A stretch of 64,000 nt of DNA from Candidatus Microthrix parvicella Bio17-1 (GTDB taxonomy: Bacteria; Actinomycetota; Acidimicrobiia; Acidimicrobiales; Microtrichaceae). Both the position numbers and the translations under genes were made by a program. How positions within the stretch are numbered: position 1 is the first letter of the stretch; each line of letters opens with the position of its first letter. The notes below the pieces were generated by a model. It was not told the DNA's origin and searched no databases. It worked only from the letters and a program-made list of their open reading frames with translations. Below are positions 42,481 through 52,057 of the stretch, one piece after another. The stretch lies in NCBI RefSeq assembly GCF_000299415.1, contig NZ_AMPG01000001.1, positions 1,364,001 through 1,428,000 of the forward strand, written 5' to 3'.

Positions 42481-44235
42481 ATGATCGACCCCGTCAAGGT
42501 GCTCACCCAACGCCTCGCCGATGCCATGACGGCTGCAGCACCGGATGCCGGGGGCATCGGCCCGGTCGTTCGGCCCTCAGACCGGGCCGACTTTCAAGCC
42601 AACGGCATCATGGGCTTGGCCAAGCGGATGGGCATCAACCCCCGAGAGTTGGCCCAGCAGGTGCTCGATGCCGCAGAACTCGACGGCGTTGCCACGGCCG
42701 AGATTGCGGGCCCAGGGTTCCTCAACCTCACCCTCGACGAGGCCTTTCTGGGTCATTCAGTCGCTGAAGCCATCGGTGATGAGGCCCAAGGCATCGTTGC
42801 CTCACAGGAGCCACAGCGGGTGGTCATCGACTATTCGGCCCCCAACGTGGCCAAGGAGATGCACGTCGGCCACCTGCGCTCCACCGTGATCGGCGATTCG
42901 CTGGTCCGCATTTTGGAGTCGCGGGGCGACACGGTGATCCGCCAGAACCACATCGGGGACTGGGGCACCCCGTTTGGCATGCTCATCGAACACCTCATCG
43001 ATTTGGGCGAGGAAGGTGCCATCGCCGAGTTGGCGCTGGGAGAACTCAACACGTTCTACCGCCAGGCCCGTGTGTCGTTCGACGGGTCGTCCGAGTTTGC
43101 CGACCGCTCCCGGGCCCGGGTGGTGGCACTCCAGGCAGGCGACCCCGAAACGCTGCGGTTGTGGCGCATCCTGGTTGATCTTTCGGCCGAGTACTTCCAG
43201 GCCGTGTATGACCGGCTCGGGGTTCGACTCACCATCGACGACCTCGTCGGCGAGTCCACCTACAACGAACTGCTCGCTACCGTGGTGGCCGACCTCGACG
43301 CAGCCGGGATGTTGCAGACCTCCAACGGCGCACGCTGCGTGTTCCCCGACGGGTTCAGCAACCGCGAGGGCGAACCCCTCCCGTTGATCGTGCAGAAGGG
43401 CGAGGGTGGGTATGGCTACGCCGCCACCGACCTGGCCGCCATCCGCGACCGTATCGATCGGCTACGCGCCGACCGACTGCTCTACGTCGTCGGGTCCCCG
43501 CAGGCCGAACACCTGGCCATGATTTTCGCCGTGGCCCGGGACGCGGGTTGGCTGACCGACGCCACCGAAGTGGACCATGTGGCCTTTGGCTCGGTGCTGG
43601 GCGAGGACAACAAGATGATGAAGAGTCGCGCCGGGGCGTCACTCAAGCTGGCTGACCTCCTCGACGAGGCCGTCGCCCGGGCGGCGGCGATCGTCGCCCA
43701 GAAGAACCCCGATCTGGATGAGGCCGAGCGGGCCGAGGTGGCCCGTGCAGTTGGCATCGGCGCCGTGAAATACGGCGATCTCAGTTCCGACCGCACCCGG
43801 GACTACGTGTTCAGCTTTGACCGCATGCTGGCCTTCGACGGCAACACCTCGCCCTACCTGCAGTACGTGGTTGCCCGCGTGCGATCGATCCTTCGCAAGT
43901 CCCGCGTCGAGGGAATCGCCGTGCCCGGCGAGCGAGACGAACCAGTCCCCGACCGCATTGGCATGGTCGAACCGGCGGAACGAGCGCTGGGGCTGGCGCT
44001 GCTCTCCTTCGGTCGAGTTGTCGAGGACTCCGCTGCTTCAGCTCAACCGCACCGCCTCTGCACGTACCTTTTCGAATTGGCGCAGACCTTCACCCGGTTT
44101 TACGAGGCGGCTCCCATCCTCAAGGCAGACACCGACGAGCAGCGACATCACCGTCTGGCGCTGGCGGTCGGCACCGAACGGGTAATGGTCCGGGGCCTCG
44201 ACCTGCTGGGCATCGAAGCTCCTCAGCGGATGTAG
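42481..44235 (+). CDS. argS: Arginyl-tRNA synthetase
   Basis: 584-residue class I aminoacyl-tRNA synthetase that attaches arginine to tRNA-Arg. Motifs: N-terminal Arg-tRNA domain (residues ~1-95), YSAPNVAKEMHVGHLRSTVI with the HIGH equivalent HVGH, WGTPFGMLIEHLIDLG, GYGYAATDLAAIRDR, FGSVLGEDNKMMKSRAG with the KMSKS equivalent, and a C-terminal anticodon domain ending YEAAPILKADTDEQRHHRLAL. Complete. The downstream EamA gene starts two bases after it stops, so they are likely co-transcribed. Confidence 0.97.
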   Translation: MIDPVKVLTQRLADAMTAAAPDAGGIGPVVRPSDRADFQANGIMGLAKRMGINPRELAQQVLDAAELDGVATAEIAGPGFLNLTLDEAFLGHSVAEAIGDEAQGIVASQEPQRVVIDYSAPNVAKEMHVGHLRSTVIGDSLVRILESRGDTVIRQNHIGDWGTPFGMLIEHLIDLGEEGAIAELALGELNTFYRQARVSFDGSSEFADRSRARVVALQAGDPETLRLWRILVDLSAEYFQAVYDRLGVRLTIDDLVGESTYNELLATVVADLDAAGMLQTSNGARCVFPDGFSNREGEPLPLIVQKGEGGYGYAATDLAAIRDRIDRLRADRLLYVVGSPQAEHLAMIFAVARDAGWLTDATEVDHVAFGSVLGEDNKMMKSRAGASLKLADLLDEAVARAAAIVAQKNPDLDEAERAEVARAVGIGAVKYGDLSSDRTRDYVFSFDRMLAFDGNTSPYLQYVVARVRSILRKSRVEGIAVPGERDEPVPDRIGMVEPAERALGLALLSFGRVVEDSAASAQPHRLCTYLFELAQTFTRFYEAAPILKADTDEQRHHRLALAVGTERVMVRGLDLLGIEAPQRM

Positions 44236-44237
44236 CG

Positions 44238-45209
44238 ATGTCCGCCGAGTCGGACGGCCCCACGAACGGGGGACTGCGACGCACCGAGACGGGCCGCGAG
44301 GCTCAGCCGTCCTCCACCGGCCTGGCGGCAGCGGGGCTGGCGGTCTCGCTGTGGGGTGGTGGCAACGTGCTGGTGGCCGCCGCGCCCATCGGTGGGCTGA
44401 GCCTGGCATTTCTGCGGCTGTGGCTGGCGTTCGCTTGCTACGGACTGGTCATGCTGGCCCGCGGGGTCCGGTTGCACGGGTCCCAGTTTCGGGCCGTGGC
44501 GATGGGCGGGTTCTTCTTTGGGGCCGACCTGATTGCGTTCTATCTGGCACTGCAATACACCAGCGTGGCCATCGCGGTCACCATCTCGGCACTGCAACCC
44601 ATCGGGGTGTTGGCGGCTGCCGCGTTCTTCTTCGGCGAGCGGGTCACCCGAACCCACCTGGTGTGGGGAACCGTCGCCATCGTGGGCGTCGTGATGGTGG
44701 TGCTCGGCGCAGGCACCGACGGCGCAGCCTCCCTGACCGGCAACCTGTGGGCGATCGGCGCGCTCGTGTGCTGGGCCGGCTACTTCATCGGCTCCAAGTC
44801 GGCCCGACGCCACGTGAACAACAACGAGTACCTGGTGTGGATCAACCTGATCGGGGCGCTGATGCTGACCCCGGTGATCCTGATCGCCGGGCTGGACACC
44901 AACCAGGCATTCTCGTGGTCGGGGCTGGGGTGGGTGGCGCTCATCGTCGCCGTGCCGGGCAGCGGCCACGTCATCATGAACTGGGCGCACGGCCACACCA
45001 CGCTCACCTCCACCAGCCTGCTCACCTTGGCGATGCCCGTGCTCTCCACCGGCCTGGCGGCCTTGTTCCTCGACCAGTCGGTCGTTCCGGTGCAGGTTCT
45101 CGGGATCGTGATCACCCTCGGCGCCCTGGCCAGCGTGACCGCCTACAACGCCCGACGTCCGGAGTTTCTCGAGGCGATCATCGACCAGGTGGACCCCGAG
45201 GTGCTCTGA
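44238..45209 (+). CDS. EamA/DMT-family transporter, second copy
   Basis: 323 residues, ten helices, in two EamA halves: LAVSLWGGGNVLVAAAPIGG and LWAIGALVCWAGYFIGSKSA. The short loops carry the usual family features and FFFGERVTRTHLVWG is a recognisable inner junction. It starts two bases after argS and is followed 20 bp later by a sulfatase gene. An amino-acid or metabolite exporter is likely, substrate unknown. It is not closely similar to the copy at 41473. Confidence 0.88.
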   Translation: MSAESDGPTNGGLRRTETGREAQPSSTGLAAAGLAVSLWGGGNVLVAAAPIGGLSLAFLRLWLAFACYGLVMLARGVRLHGSQFRAVAMGGFFFGADLIAFYLALQYTSVAIAVTISALQPIGVLAAAAFFFGERVTRTHLVWGTVAIVGVVMVVLGAGTDGAASLTGNLWAIGALVCWAGYFIGSKSARRHVNNNEYLVWINLIGALMLTPVILIAGLDTNQAFSWSGLGWVALIVAVPGSGHVIMNWAHGHTTLTSTSLLTLAMPVLSTGLAALFLDQSVVPVQVLGIVITLGALASVTAYNARRPEFLEAIIDQVDPEVL

Positions 45210-45229
45210 GCCGACCGTCGTAGGGTGGG

Positions 45230-46861
45230 ATGGTGACACAGCAGCACAACAGCGATCCATCCTCACCGAATCTGCGGCGGCCGAACGTGTTGCTGGTGAC
45301 GTTCGATCAGTGGCGGGCCGATCACCTGGGATTCCTCGGATGTCCGCTCCCAATCACCCCCAACGTCGACGCGCTGGCCGCCGATGGGGTGACGTTTGCC
45401 AAGCATCACACGGCAACCGCGCCGTGCGGGCCCAGCCGCACCTCCATGCTCACCGGCCGCTACCTGATGGGGCACCGGGCGGTGAACAACGGCACCCCAC
45501 TTTCCGCAGAGCTGCCCACACTGCCGCGTCTGATGCAGGCGGCCGGTTACGACCCGGTCCTGTTCGGCTACACCGATACCACGCTCGACCCTCGACTCTT
45601 GGCGCCGAACGACCCCCGCAGATCCAGCTGGGAACAGCCCATGCCCGGCTTCAGGTCCGGCGCCGCCACCGGTGACGATGTCGGGGTCAACGTCAACACC
45701 GCAGCCGACACCTGGCTGGAATGGCTGGCCGAGCACGGTCACCGATTCTCCGACGTGTGGTCCGCCTACGGTGTGGCCGACCAATCGGACCCCTCATCGG
45801 CGCTCGCCGGGCGCCCGGGGCCCTATCCCGCCGAACTCTCGCCCGCAGCTCACCTCACCGACTCCACCATCGAGTACGTACGAGGTCGACGCGAACCATG
45901 GTGTGCGCACGTCACCTACCTGCAGCCGCACCCACCATTTGTGCTGCCCGAGGAATGGTTCGGTTTCATCGATGCCGCAGACGTCGCATCACCCAATCGG
46001 TCGGCCGATCGAGCCGCCGAGGCCGCCATCCACCCGCTGCTGGCGACCTTTCTGCTGATTCCGCAGCTGACCGAACCATCTGAATGGGGCAACGCCGGCT
46101 GGCGGGCCACGTATGCGTCGATGATCGCCGAGGTGGACCATCAGTTCGGACGGCTGCTCGACGCGCTGGACGCCGATGGCCAGGCCGACGACACGCTGGT
46201 GATCCTCACCTCCGACCACGGCGAACAGCTTGGTGACCATTGGCTTCGCCACAAGCTGGGCTGGTTTCCCGAGAGCTATCACGTGCCGCTGGTGATGCGC
46301 TGGCCCGCCGGGCTGCGGACGTCAGCCGGGGGGAACGAGTCAACCTCGGGCAAGGTCGTCGATACGTTCACCGAGCACGTCGATGTGCTGCCCACCATCC
46401 TCGATGCCGTGGCCCTGGCGGATGGTTCGCCGACCGCGACGGGGTTGATGTCCAGCGAGTTGGACGGTCAGCTCGATGGGCATTCGCTGTTGGGCCACCT
46501 CACCGGCGAGCCGACGGCACCGTCGCGCAGCGCCGCGCATTGGGAGTGGGACTTTCGCGACCCCGTCAACCGCCTGCCCGAGGCGGCGCTCGGGCTACAA
46601 CTTGACCAGTGCTCGTTGGTGGCCCGCCGCAGTGACGAGTGGCTGACGGTCACCTTCTCCGGGGCGCCGACGATGCCGCCGCTGGCCTTCGATCTGGCCT
46701 CCGATCCCACCTGCCACCTCGACCGCAGCAACGATCCCGACGCCGCGCCCGCGCTGCTGGAGGCCGCCCGGGACACGCTCGCATGGCGACTCCGGAACAC
46801 CCGCGGGCCACTCGTCAACCACCTGGCCACCACCGCCCAACCCGCATCACCGACGGAGTGA
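45230..46861 (+). CDS. Sulfatase / alkaline-phosphatase-fold hydrolase
   Basis: 543 residues of the sulfatase family: VLLVTFDQWRADHLGFLG (metal Asp), then TAPCGPSRTSMLTGRYLMG, where CGPSR is the CxPSR site whose Cys becomes formylglycine, then VILTSDHGEQLGDHWLRHKL with metal Asp/His. No signal peptide, so a cytosolic aryl or alkyl sulfatase, or a related phosphonate or phosphodiesterase relative. The ATG at 45230 overlaps a GTG three bases later; either start is possible. No anaerobic sulfatase-maturing enzyme or FGE gene is seen nearby. Confidence 0.88.
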   Translation: MVTQQHNSDPSSPNLRRPNVLLVTFDQWRADHLGFLGCPLPITPNVDALAADGVTFAKHHTATAPCGPSRTSMLTGRYLMGHRAVNNGTPLSAELPTLPRLMQAAGYDPVLFGYTDTTLDPRLLAPNDPRRSSWEQPMPGFRSGAATGDDVGVNVNTAADTWLEWLAEHGHRFSDVWSAYGVADQSDPSSALAGRPGPYPAELSPAAHLTDSTIEYVRGRREPWCAHVTYLQPHPPFVLPEEWFGFIDAADVASPNRSADRAAEAAIHPLLATFLLIPQLTEPSEWGNAGWRATYASMIAEVDHQFGRLLDALDADGQADDTLVILTSDHGEQLGDHWLRHKLGWFPESYHVPLVMRWPAGLRTSAGGNESTSGKVVDTFTEHVDVLPTILDAVALADGSPTATGLMSSELDGQLDGHSLLGHLTGEPTAPSRSAAHWEWDFRDPVNRLPEAALGLQLDQCSLVARRSDEWLTVTFSGAPTMPPLAFDLASDPTCHLDRSNDPDAAPALLEAARDTLAWRLRNTRGPLVNHLATTAQPASPTE

Positions 46862-46893
46862 CGCTGCGCCAGACCCCATGTACTATCGCCTCT

Positions 46894-48222
46894 GTGCCCG
46901 ACGACGTCGAAAGCCTGCTCAGGCAGCTCTACCAAAACCTGGAACAGGTGGAGTTGGAGCCAACCGACGTCAGGTACGTCCCGTTCGAAGATCACCTGGA
47001 GTCCTTTGGACCCGACGTCATTGCGGAACTCGGCCGCGACATCGCTTGGTCAACGCCGGGTTCGACGTACTTTCTCTCTGGGTTGCGCGGGTCGGGAAAG
47101 AGCACCCAGTTGCTCCGGCTTCAGGCAAATCTGCAATCACAGGGGTTTGCGGTGGTTCGTCTCAATGCCGAGGACTACCTCAACATCAGGTTGCCCATCA
47201 ACGTCACCGAGTTTCTCTTCTTCCTGGTTGGCGGTATCGCCGATCAGGTCGAAACGAGCGGCTGGCTCCCCGATGCGGGTTCACGTATCTGGTCCCGGCT
47301 TCGCGACTGGGTGCAGGCGCTGCCGCGCCGGATCGAAATGCAACCGGAGGCCAAGCTTTCTACGGGTGCAGACTTGGGGTTCTTGCAAGGTGAGGTTGCG
47401 CTCAAAGCAAGCCTGCGCGCGGACGAGTCGTTTGTTGCGCAACTTCGCCGGTTTCTCGAGGGTCGACTCAGCGCCTTGGTCGCCGAAGCCAACGAGGTGG
47501 TCGACGAGCTGGTCGACGAGCTTCGCTCAGCTTGGCCAGACAAAGCCGGGAGCAACTGGAAAGGTCTCGTCGTACTCGTCGATTCGCTCGATCACATCCG
47601 CGGCGACGACTTCGACAAGGTACGAAGGGCGTTGGTCGACGTCGTGGATCACCAAGCGTCATCCATCCAGCTGCATTCGACACGCACGGCATACATCGTC
47701 CCGCCGTGGCTTCGCGTCGAAGGTGCCCCGAATCGCTCGTTGAGCAACATCAAGGTTCGAGATCGGGACAAACGGCGGTTCCAACCGGGATATGAGACGA
47801 TGCGCACGATTCTTCAGCTGCGCTGTCCACCGGACACGACAACCACCGACTTCCTCACTGAGGATGTGTTGGATGGCTTGATTCACGACTCCGGCGGCCA
47901 CCTTCGCGATTTCTTTCGCTTGATTCGAAGCGCAACAGTCGCCGCAACCGCCGACACGCTACCGCTTCCAGATGCGGCCATCGCCCGTGGTCGCCAAGAG
48001 TTACGCGAGGGTTTCATCCCACTCGCCGACGACGAAATCTCCTATCTCGGTCGGGTCGCCACCACCCACCAGGTTCACCTGGCGGAACAGCACGAGTGGG
48101 AGACGCTGGCGAACCTGTTGGACCGCCACCTCGTCTTGGGATTTCAGAACGGCGAGCTGTGGTACGACGTCCATCCGATCATCGCTGATCTCGTCACCGA
48201 ATCGCAGCCCTCCTCAACATGA
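46894..48222 (+). CDS. P-loop ATPase of a two-gene ATPase-TPR module
   Basis: 442 residues from a GTG. Residues ~62-71 are the Walker A loop GLRGSGKSTQLLRL; VVLVDSLDHIRGDDFDKV near 230 is Walker B with the following acidic residues. The later part (FLTEDVLDGLIHDSGGHLRDFFRLI, then ISYLGRVATTHQVHL) is helical and could be a winged-helix-like end, as in STAND or AAA-type signalling ATPases. No nuclease, protease or TIR-like effector is fused. It overlaps the next gene by four bases (ATGA), so the two are coupled. GTG chosen because the upstream frame overlaps the sulfatase; no clear Shine-Dalgarno is seen. Role unknown. Confidence 0.75.
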   Translation: MPDDVESLLRQLYQNLEQVELEPTDVRYVPFEDHLESFGPDVIAELGRDIAWSTPGSTYFLSGLRGSGKSTQLLRLQANLQSQGFAVVRLNAEDYLNIRLPINVTEFLFFLVGGIADQVETSGWLPDAGSRIWSRLRDWVQALPRRIEMQPEAKLSTGADLGFLQGEVALKASLRADESFVAQLRRFLEGRLSALVAEANEVVDELVDELRSAWPDKAGSNWKGLVVLVDSLDHIRGDDFDKVRRALVDVVDHQASSIQLHSTRTAYIVPPWLRVEGAPNRSLSNIKVRDRDKRRFQPGYETMRTILQLRCPPDTTTTDFLTEDVLDGLIHDSGGHLRDFFRLIRSATVAATADTLPLPDAAIARGRQELREGFIPLADDEISYLGRVATTHQVHLAEQHEWETLANLLDRHLVLGFQNGELWYDVHPIIADLVTESQPSST

Positions 48223-49787
48223 CGCAGGTGTCGTCAGCCGACGGCGTTGAGGAGGCATGGCGGCAACTTCACACACACCTCGACCGGGCCCGATCGTTCT
48301 GGCTGGGGTTCATATTCGTCTCGGATCCGGCGGACGCCCGCCTGTTGGCCGAACGGGCTTCTTGGAACCGACGGTTCCGTGCCGAACCGTTTCTCGAGTT
48401 GCAACCATCGTCGCCTGAGGGCCTTGCCGCTTCGGTCTCAAAGATCGAAGCAGATGGTTACCCGCCTCGCGGCTGCACGTGGGTTGAGGCGGTGCACACC
48501 GGTGATGGCCCCGGCCAGTCACTCGGCTGGGATGCCGCATGGATCGACCTGCTCCAGAGCTTGAACCACCGGCGTGACACGCTGCGCAGCTCGCTTGGTG
48601 GGCTGATCATCGTCGCTCCGCCCTCCATCAAGGTGCATGCCATGCGCGTGAGCACCGATTTGTGGTCGGTGCGCGACTTTCTGGTCGAGGTGGCGCCGAC
48701 CGTGGGTTTCACTGCGAACGTTGCTTCATCCGAGCCCACGGCTGGGCCGACAACGCTGTCCAGTGTTCCGCTGACGCTCCCTCCGACGACAACACCCGAC
48801 TACGACGAAATTCAGACCGTGCTCGCCATGAGCGACAGCGCCCTTGGAGGTCGAGCATCAGAGCAGCTCAACCATCTGATCGAGCAGGCCAAGCAGGCAG
48901 GCGAGGGTGAACTGCTGACAGCGCTCTACGAACGGCGAGGACGAGTCCGCCTGGGAAACGATCCAGCCGGGGCCCGACATGACCTGCGCAAAGTCGCGGG
49001 TTCGATGCCAGATCAGCGCGGCCGGCTCATCGTGCTTGAGGGGCTCCGCGCCCTGGCCGCGTCCGCTGGGGACGCAGATGATGCACTGGCTCTGAGCACT
49101 GAGGCAGAGGATCTCGCCGAGCGGCTCGCCGAACAGCTCGGAACCCCCGAAGCACTCCGCGACCACTCGATCAGCCTGAGCAACCTCGGTGACGTGTACC
49201 GGGCACAAGGCGACTGGACCCAGGCCGAAGCCGCCTACCAAAGCTCCCTCAACATTGGTGAGCGGCTCGCCGAACAGCTCGGAACCCCCGAAGCACTCCG
49301 CGACCACTCGGTCAGCCTGAACAAGATCGGTGACGTGTACCGGGCACAAGGCGACTGGACCCAGGCCGAAGCCTCCTACCAAAGCTCCCTCAACATTCGT
49401 CAGCGGCTCGCCGAACAGCTCGGAACCCCCGAAGCACTCCGCGACCACTCGATCAGCCTGAGCAACCTCGGTGACGTGTACCGGGCACAAGGCGACTGGA
49501 CCCAGGCCGAAGCCGCCTACCAAAGCTCCCTCAACATCGACGAGCGGCTCGCCGAACAGCTCGGAACCCCCGAAGCACTCCGCGACCACTCGATCAGCCT
49601 GAACAAGATCGGTGACGTGTACCGGGCACAAGGCGACTGGACCCAGGCCGAAGCCGCCTACCAAAGCTCCCTCAACATCGCCGAGCGGCTCGCCGAACAG
49701 CTCGGAACCCCCGAAGCACTCCGCGACCACTCGATCAGCCTCAACAAGCTCAGCGAACTCCAGGATCTGGTCGAGCCGGGTAGCTGA
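48219..49787 (+). CDS. TPR protein with near-identical 47-residue repeats, partner of the ATPase
   Basis: 522 residues. Residues 1-~165 form an alpha/beta domain (FWLGFIFVSDPADARLLAER, GLIIVAPPSIKVHAMRVSTD) I cannot name. After a Thr/Pro linker, a helical region ~190-300 leads to 4.6 copies of a 47-residue unit with LGDVYRAQGDWTQAEAAYQS at its core, a tetratricopeptide pattern with a somewhat long repeat. The copies are nearly identical in DNA (141-bp spacing at 49119, 49260, 49401, 49542, 49683), so expansion is recent. TPR arrays bind peptides or ligands; with the coupled ATPase this suggests a sensor-effector or signalling pair. Confidence 0.78.
   Translation: MTQVSSADGVEEAWRQLHTHLDRARSFWLGFIFVSDPADARLLAERASWNRRFRAEPFLELQPSSPEGLAASVSKIEADGYPPRGCTWVEAVHTGDGPGQSLGWDAAWIDLLQSLNHRRDTLRSSLGGLIIVAPPSIKVHAMRVSTDLWSVRDFLVEVAPTVGFTANVASSEPTAGPTTLSSVPLTLPPTTTPDYDEIQTVLAMSDSALGGRASEQLNHLIEQAKQAGEGELLTALYERRGRVRLGNDPAGARHDLRKVAGSMPDQRGRLIVLEGLRALAASAGDADDALALSTEAEDLAERLAEQLGTPEALRDHSISLSNLGDVYRAQGDWTQAEAAYQSSLNIGERLAEQLGTPEALRDHSVSLNKIGDVYRAQGDWTQAEASYQSSLNIRQRLAEQLGTPEALRDHSISLSNLGDVYRAQGDWTQAEAAYQSSLNIDERLAEQLGTPEALRDHSISLNKIGDVYRAQGDWTQAEAAYQSSLNIAERLAEQLGTPEALRDHSISLNKLSELQDLVEPGS
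49119..49770 (+). repeat. Tandem 141-bp repeats encoding TPR units
   Basis: Four full copies and part of a fifth, each 141 bp, starting at 49119, 49260, 49401, 49542 and 49683. Copies differ at only a few bases, mainly the codons SNL/NKI and the residue before ERLAEQ. In-frame, so copy number can change without frameshift. Confidence 0.9.
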
Positions 49788-49858
49788 CATGCTCAGGCCG
49801 ATAAATTGGTGACGGTTGGTAACCGGGCCAGCCCGCCAGGGCTCCTAAGATCATCACC

Positions 49859-50605
49859 ATGAAGGTACTGGCCTTGGCGTCGATGAAGGGTGGGGTGGGC
49901 AAGACCTCAACCGCCGTGAACCTGGCCGCTTTGGCGGCCGGAACCGGGCTGCGAACCCTGCTGTGGGACCTTGACCCGCAGGCCGCAGCCACCTGGTCGG
50001 TTGGCCTCGAGCCAGAGCCGGGAAACGCAACCCGGACCGTGGTGCGGGGTCGGCGAGAAGTCAGCCGCCTCGCCAGGAACACCAAGGTGCCTGGCCTGTC
50101 CGTCATCCCCGCCGACGAAACGCTGCGCAGCCTGGACATCGCCATGTCCGAGCGGCGGCACCCGGCCCGGGTGCTGTCCAAGGCGGTGGACCGGCTCTCC
50201 GACGCCTACGACCTGGTCGTGGTGGACACACCACCTGGGCCCACGCTGGTGTTGGAGAACCTGATCGCTTTGGCGGACCTGGCACTGGTTCCAGTGGAGC
50301 CCACCCCGTTGTCCATCCGCACGCTCGCCCAAATGCAGGACTTCATCGGTGAACGGACAACCAACCTGCCACTAGCGGCGTTCTTCTCGCTCCTGGACGA
50401 GACCAAGGTGGCCCAGCGCCACCTGTACGCCGAATACCGGGCCACCGACCCGGTGTTTCTCACGACGTCGATCCCCCACTCCACCGCCGTGGAACGCCTT
50501 GGTTTTGAACGGCGGCCCACGGTGATGACCTCGCCCGCGTCCCTGGCCTCACGCCGCTATCGGTCGCTCTGGGCCGAGGTCGCGGAGCGAATCGGGCTGG
50601 ACTAG
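49859..50605 (+). CDS. ParA/MinD-family ATPase
   Basis: 248 residues. Deviant Walker A ASMKGGVGKTSTAVNLA at about residues 7-22, WDLDPQAAATW (switch), LVVVDTPPGPTLVLENLIALAD (Walker B), and LVPVEPTPLSIRTLAQMQ. Typical length of a short ParA-like protein without an N-terminal helix-turn-helix. No parB-like gene or parS site is adjacent, so it may position protein clusters or act on another partner. It is 71 bp after the TPR gene on the same strand, and might share its transcript. Confidence 0.85.
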   Translation: MKVLALASMKGGVGKTSTAVNLAALAAGTGLRTLLWDLDPQAAATWSVGLEPEPGNATRTVVRGRREVSRLARNTKVPGLSVIPADETLRSLDIAMSERRHPARVLSKAVDRLSDAYDLVVVDTPPGPTLVLENLIALADLALVPVEPTPLSIRTLAQMQDFIGERTTNLPLAAFFSLLDETKVAQRHLYAEYRATDPVFLTTSIPHSTAVERLGFERRPTVMTSPASLASRRYRSLWAEVAERIGLD

Positions 50606-50721
50606 ATCGGCTGGATTCAGGCGCCGCGCAACGCCTGTTGATTCGCACCGCACCACGTAGACTGCTGTGTCGGCCCATTCGTGTTGAGCCGAAATCGCAA
50701 AGGACCCCCGATGGCGGACCC

Positions 50722-51987
50722 ATGTCCTCCCACCGAGAGCTGCGTCGACGCCTGCTGGCAGTCGGCCGTCGCCTGGTCGACCTGGTTGGGCCGACCAGCG
50801 ATGCGGCGCGTCAAAGCCTGACCGCGCTGGGGTTCAATTCAACCTCCAGCTTCGTTGCGGGGCTGATACTCGCCTCGGCACTCAGCACCTTCCAGCGTTA
50901 CCCCACGCTGCTCACCCTCGTCCCCGCCGCAATCGGGCTCCGGGGCAACGTCATGGGCGGCCTCGGTAACCGCCTGTCGACCGCCATCCACACGGGCACG
51001 TTCTCGGTGTCGATTCGAAACGGCACCCTGATGCGCCAGAACGTCAGTGCGTCGTTGGCGCTCTCATCGGTGCTCTCATTCGTCCTGGCGATCATCGCTT
51101 CGGTGGTGGCCAGTGCGTTCGGCATCGAGTCGAACCTCAACCTGGGCCAATTGGCCATGGTGTCGATCGTGGGTGGACTCTCGGCCAGCATTCTGGTGCT
51201 GATCGCCACGGTGGCGCTGACCGTGGTGGGGGTCCGCCGCAATTGGGACCTCGACAACCTGGTTGCACCATCGGTGTCCACGCTCGGCGATGTGATCACC
51301 GTGCCAACCCTGTTCCTCGCAAGCCTGGCGCTGGGCCTGCCTGCTGGTGCCATCACCACGGTGGGATGGGTGTTGGCCGCTGCGTCGGTGGCCTGGTTCG
51401 TCGTTGCACTGCGTTCTCGCCTGCCGGTTCTCTCCCAGGTTTGTAAAGAGTCAGCCCCGATCCTGGTGGTCGCAGCGGCCCTGTCCACCATGGCGGGCGT
51501 TGTGGTCACCAAGCAGCTCAGCGCCTTTGCCCTGCTGCCGGCCCTCTTCATTCTGCAGCCCGCCTTCGTCTCCAGCGCCGGCGCATTGGGGGGCATCCTC
51601 AGTTCCAGGCTGTCGACCAAACTGCATCTGGGCCTGATTGATCCCGACGTGGTGCCGGGCGCCGACGTGCGCCGCGACATTTTCACCATCAGCGCCATCG
51701 GCATCCCGGTGTTCCTGTACAACGCCGTTGGCGCCCAGGTGCTGGGGCGCCTCACCGGCCAGGCCAGTCCCGGACTCCTCCCGATGGTGGCCGGCACGCT
51801 GACCGCCGGGGTTGCAGCATTGGCAGTGGTTGCCGTGCTGGCTTACTACGGCACCATCGCAGCGTGGCGCCTCAAGGTTGACCCCGACACCTATGGAACC
51901 CCAACGGTGACCGCCTCAATGGACTTCGTTGGGGTGGTGGCACTGGTGGTGGCCTTCAGCACGTTCGGCTGGATCGCCAAGGTGTAG
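50722..51987 (+). CDS. MgtE/SLC41-like divalent cation transporter, membrane domain only
   Basis: 421 residues from ATG 50722. Two repeated halves of about five helices, each with the motif found in MgtE membrane domains: LLTLVPAAIGLRGNVMGGLGNR in the first half, LPALFILQPAFVSSAGALGG in the second, plus the C-terminal VDPDTYGTPTVTASMDFVGV, which includes an acidic residue of the ion pathway. The cytoplasmic N and CBS domains of classical MgtE are absent, as in SLC41. Mg(II) or another divalent metal is the likely substrate. Confidence 0.8.
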   Translation: MSSHRELRRRLLAVGRRLVDLVGPTSDAARQSLTALGFNSTSSFVAGLILASALSTFQRYPTLLTLVPAAIGLRGNVMGGLGNRLSTAIHTGTFSVSIRNGTLMRQNVSASLALSSVLSFVLAIIASVVASAFGIESNLNLGQLAMVSIVGGLSASILVLIATVALTVVGVRRNWDLDNLVAPSVSTLGDVITVPTLFLASLALGLPAGAITTVGWVLAAASVAWFVVALRSRLPVLSQVCKESAPILVVAAALSTMAGVVVTKQLSAFALLPALFILQPAFVSSAGALGGILSSRLSTKLHLGLIDPDVVPGADVRRDIFTISAIGIPVFLYNAVGAQVLGRLTGQASPGLLPMVAGTLTAGVAALAVVAVLAYYGTIAAWRLKVDPDTYGTPTVTASMDFVGVVALVVAFSTFGWIAKV

Positions 51988-52057
51988 CCGACCCACCGGA
52001 ATACCCCTATCGCCTTCCAACGATCATCGTTACTCTGATGAGGAAGGGGGGAGCCAT

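Noticed and set aside
49119-49770. Regular direct repeats considered as CRISPR
   Set aside because: The repeats are 141 bp, contiguous with no spacers, and in frame with a TPR protein.
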